64,000 bases of DNA, from positions 310,001 to 374,000 of the forward strand of contig NZ_CANNBM010000002.1 in assembly GCF_947502895.1 (NCBI RefSeq). The letters are read 5' to 3'. Shown one piece after another: positions 63,613 to 64,000 of the stretch; the stretch's first letter is position 1, and the number at the start of each line of letters is the position of its first letter. The position numbers were made by a program, and so were the translations under genes. This DNA comes from an uncultured Sulfitobacter sp. (GTDB taxonomy: Bacteria > Pseudomonadota > Alphaproteobacteria > Rhodobacterales > Rhodobacteraceae). The notes below the pieces were generated by a model. It made no database searches and had not been told where the DNA came from. It saw only the letters and a list, made by a program, of their open reading frames with translations.

Positions 63613-64000
63613 TCAGCCGAGCCAAACCTTGCGCAGCATGTTAAGGGCAACCAGCACCAAAAACACAGCAAACACACGCTTCAACGGCTTGGGGTCCATC
63701 GCATGCGCAAGCCGCGCGCCCATCGGCGCGGTGATAAGCGTCATCGCGATCACCAGTACAAATGCCACCAGATTGACTGCACCAATGGTAAAGGGCGGGC
63801 GCGTTGCAGGGTCAACCGCAACGAACAAAAATCCGATAACGGAAGGCACCGCAATTACCACGCCAAAACCCGCAGCAGTAGCGACAGCGCGGTGGATCGG
63901 CGTGTTAAACAAGCTCATCAATGGCACACCGAAACTTCCCCCGCCAATCCCCATCAAGACAGAAAGAAAGCCCACGGCTGGCGACAGCCCTGCACGAGCA
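63613..64000 (-). CDS. TauE/SafE family transporter (cut by window edge)
   Basis: The frame runs off the right edge, so the N-terminus is missing; about 128 residues are seen. The family motif GFLSVLMGIGGGSFGVPLM and several hydrophobic helices mark a TauE/SafE-type small anion transporter. It ends three bases before the start of the oxygenase-like gene. This is the second TauE-like transporter in the window; the two are not close copies. Confidence 0.85.
   Translation of the reverse strand, partial: ARAGLSPAVGFLSVLMGIGGGSFGVPLMSLFNTPIHRAVATAAGFGVVIAVPSVIGFLFVAVDPATRPPFTIGAVNLVAFVLVIAMTLITAPMGARLAHAMDPKPLKRVFAVFLVLVALNMLRKVWLG

Overview
The window reads as chromosome from a marine alphaproteobacterium of the family Rhodobacteraceae (roseobacter group). 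This rests on a near-textbook DMSP lyase DddP, a soxBDAG sarcosine oxidase cluster, a short PutA-type P5C dehydrogenase end, RTX and Hint_2 secreted proteins, split ccm genes, and moderately high GC with G/C-rich third codon positions. The genus cannot be fixed from sequence alone. No insertion sequence, prophage, integrase, CRISPR array or rRNA was seen. One tRNA gene, tRNA-Leu(TAG), is present.

Layout. 1-5.6 kb: the 3' part of putA, a rhomboid protease, a GFA-family protein, an inositol-monophosphatase and an NADP-dependent oxidoreductase. 5.6-10.8 kb: a secretion-like patch with a long RTX protein, tRNA-Leu and a small Hint-domain protein that lacks the usual catalytic Cys. 11-12.9 kb: glnB-glnA nitrogen control. 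13-15.8 kb: a membrane protein, a lytic transglycosylase, a Glyoxalase_8-type small protein and a haem-dependent N-demethylase-like protein. 15.9-17.3 kb: dddP, divergent from the demethylase-like gene across 115 bp that contain a perfect 7+7 inverted repeat. 17.3-25.3 kb: a GNAT acetyltransferase, a cystathionine-lyase-type PLP enzyme, a hydrolase-OsmC fusion, purB, two small secreted proteins sharing a Cys motif, an orphan FliG-like protein and an LpxL-type acyltransferase. 25.3-29.5 kb: a DUF1223 protein, aconitase and a VOC protein.

29.6-36.4 kb is one long leftward operon: yajC-secD-secF-tauE-like-Mth938-like-ccmA-ccmB-ccmC-ccmD-ccmG. It joins protein export with cytochrome c maturation; ccmD (30189-30350) is a 53-residue gene that is easily missed. 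The last ccm gene, ccmI, lies 30 kb away at 60.5 kb, translationally coupled to ruvX. 36.6-43.7 kb: serS, a DUF2235 hydrolase, a TspO-like membrane protein and the leftward yfgM-bamB-der envelope/ribosome operon. 43.9-49 kb: an RND efflux pair whose permease carries an unusual extra hydrophobic block, followed by a DUF302 protein. 49.6-54.7 kb: an Atm1-type ABC transporter, a LysM protein, a LOG-family protein and iron superoxide dismutase. 54.8-60.3 kb: soxBDAG. 60.5-64 kb: ccmI-ruvX-DUF1289, then a 2-oxoglutarate-oxygenase-like protein and a truncated TauE-like transporter.

A metabolic theme is use of methylated osmolytes and C1 units: DMSP cleavage by DddP, sarcosine oxidation by soxBDAG, a GFA-fold protein (a family that includes formaldehyde-activating enzymes), and possibly oxidative N-demethylation by the DddP neighbour. 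PutA, GlnB/GlnA and aconitase connect these to central carbon and nitrogen flow. That linkage is inference from gene content. No clearly novel multi-gene system was proven. The best leads are the dddP/demethylase divergent unit with its palindrome, the Cys-less Hint protein, the FliG-like protein without the EHPQ motif, and the enlarged RND permease.
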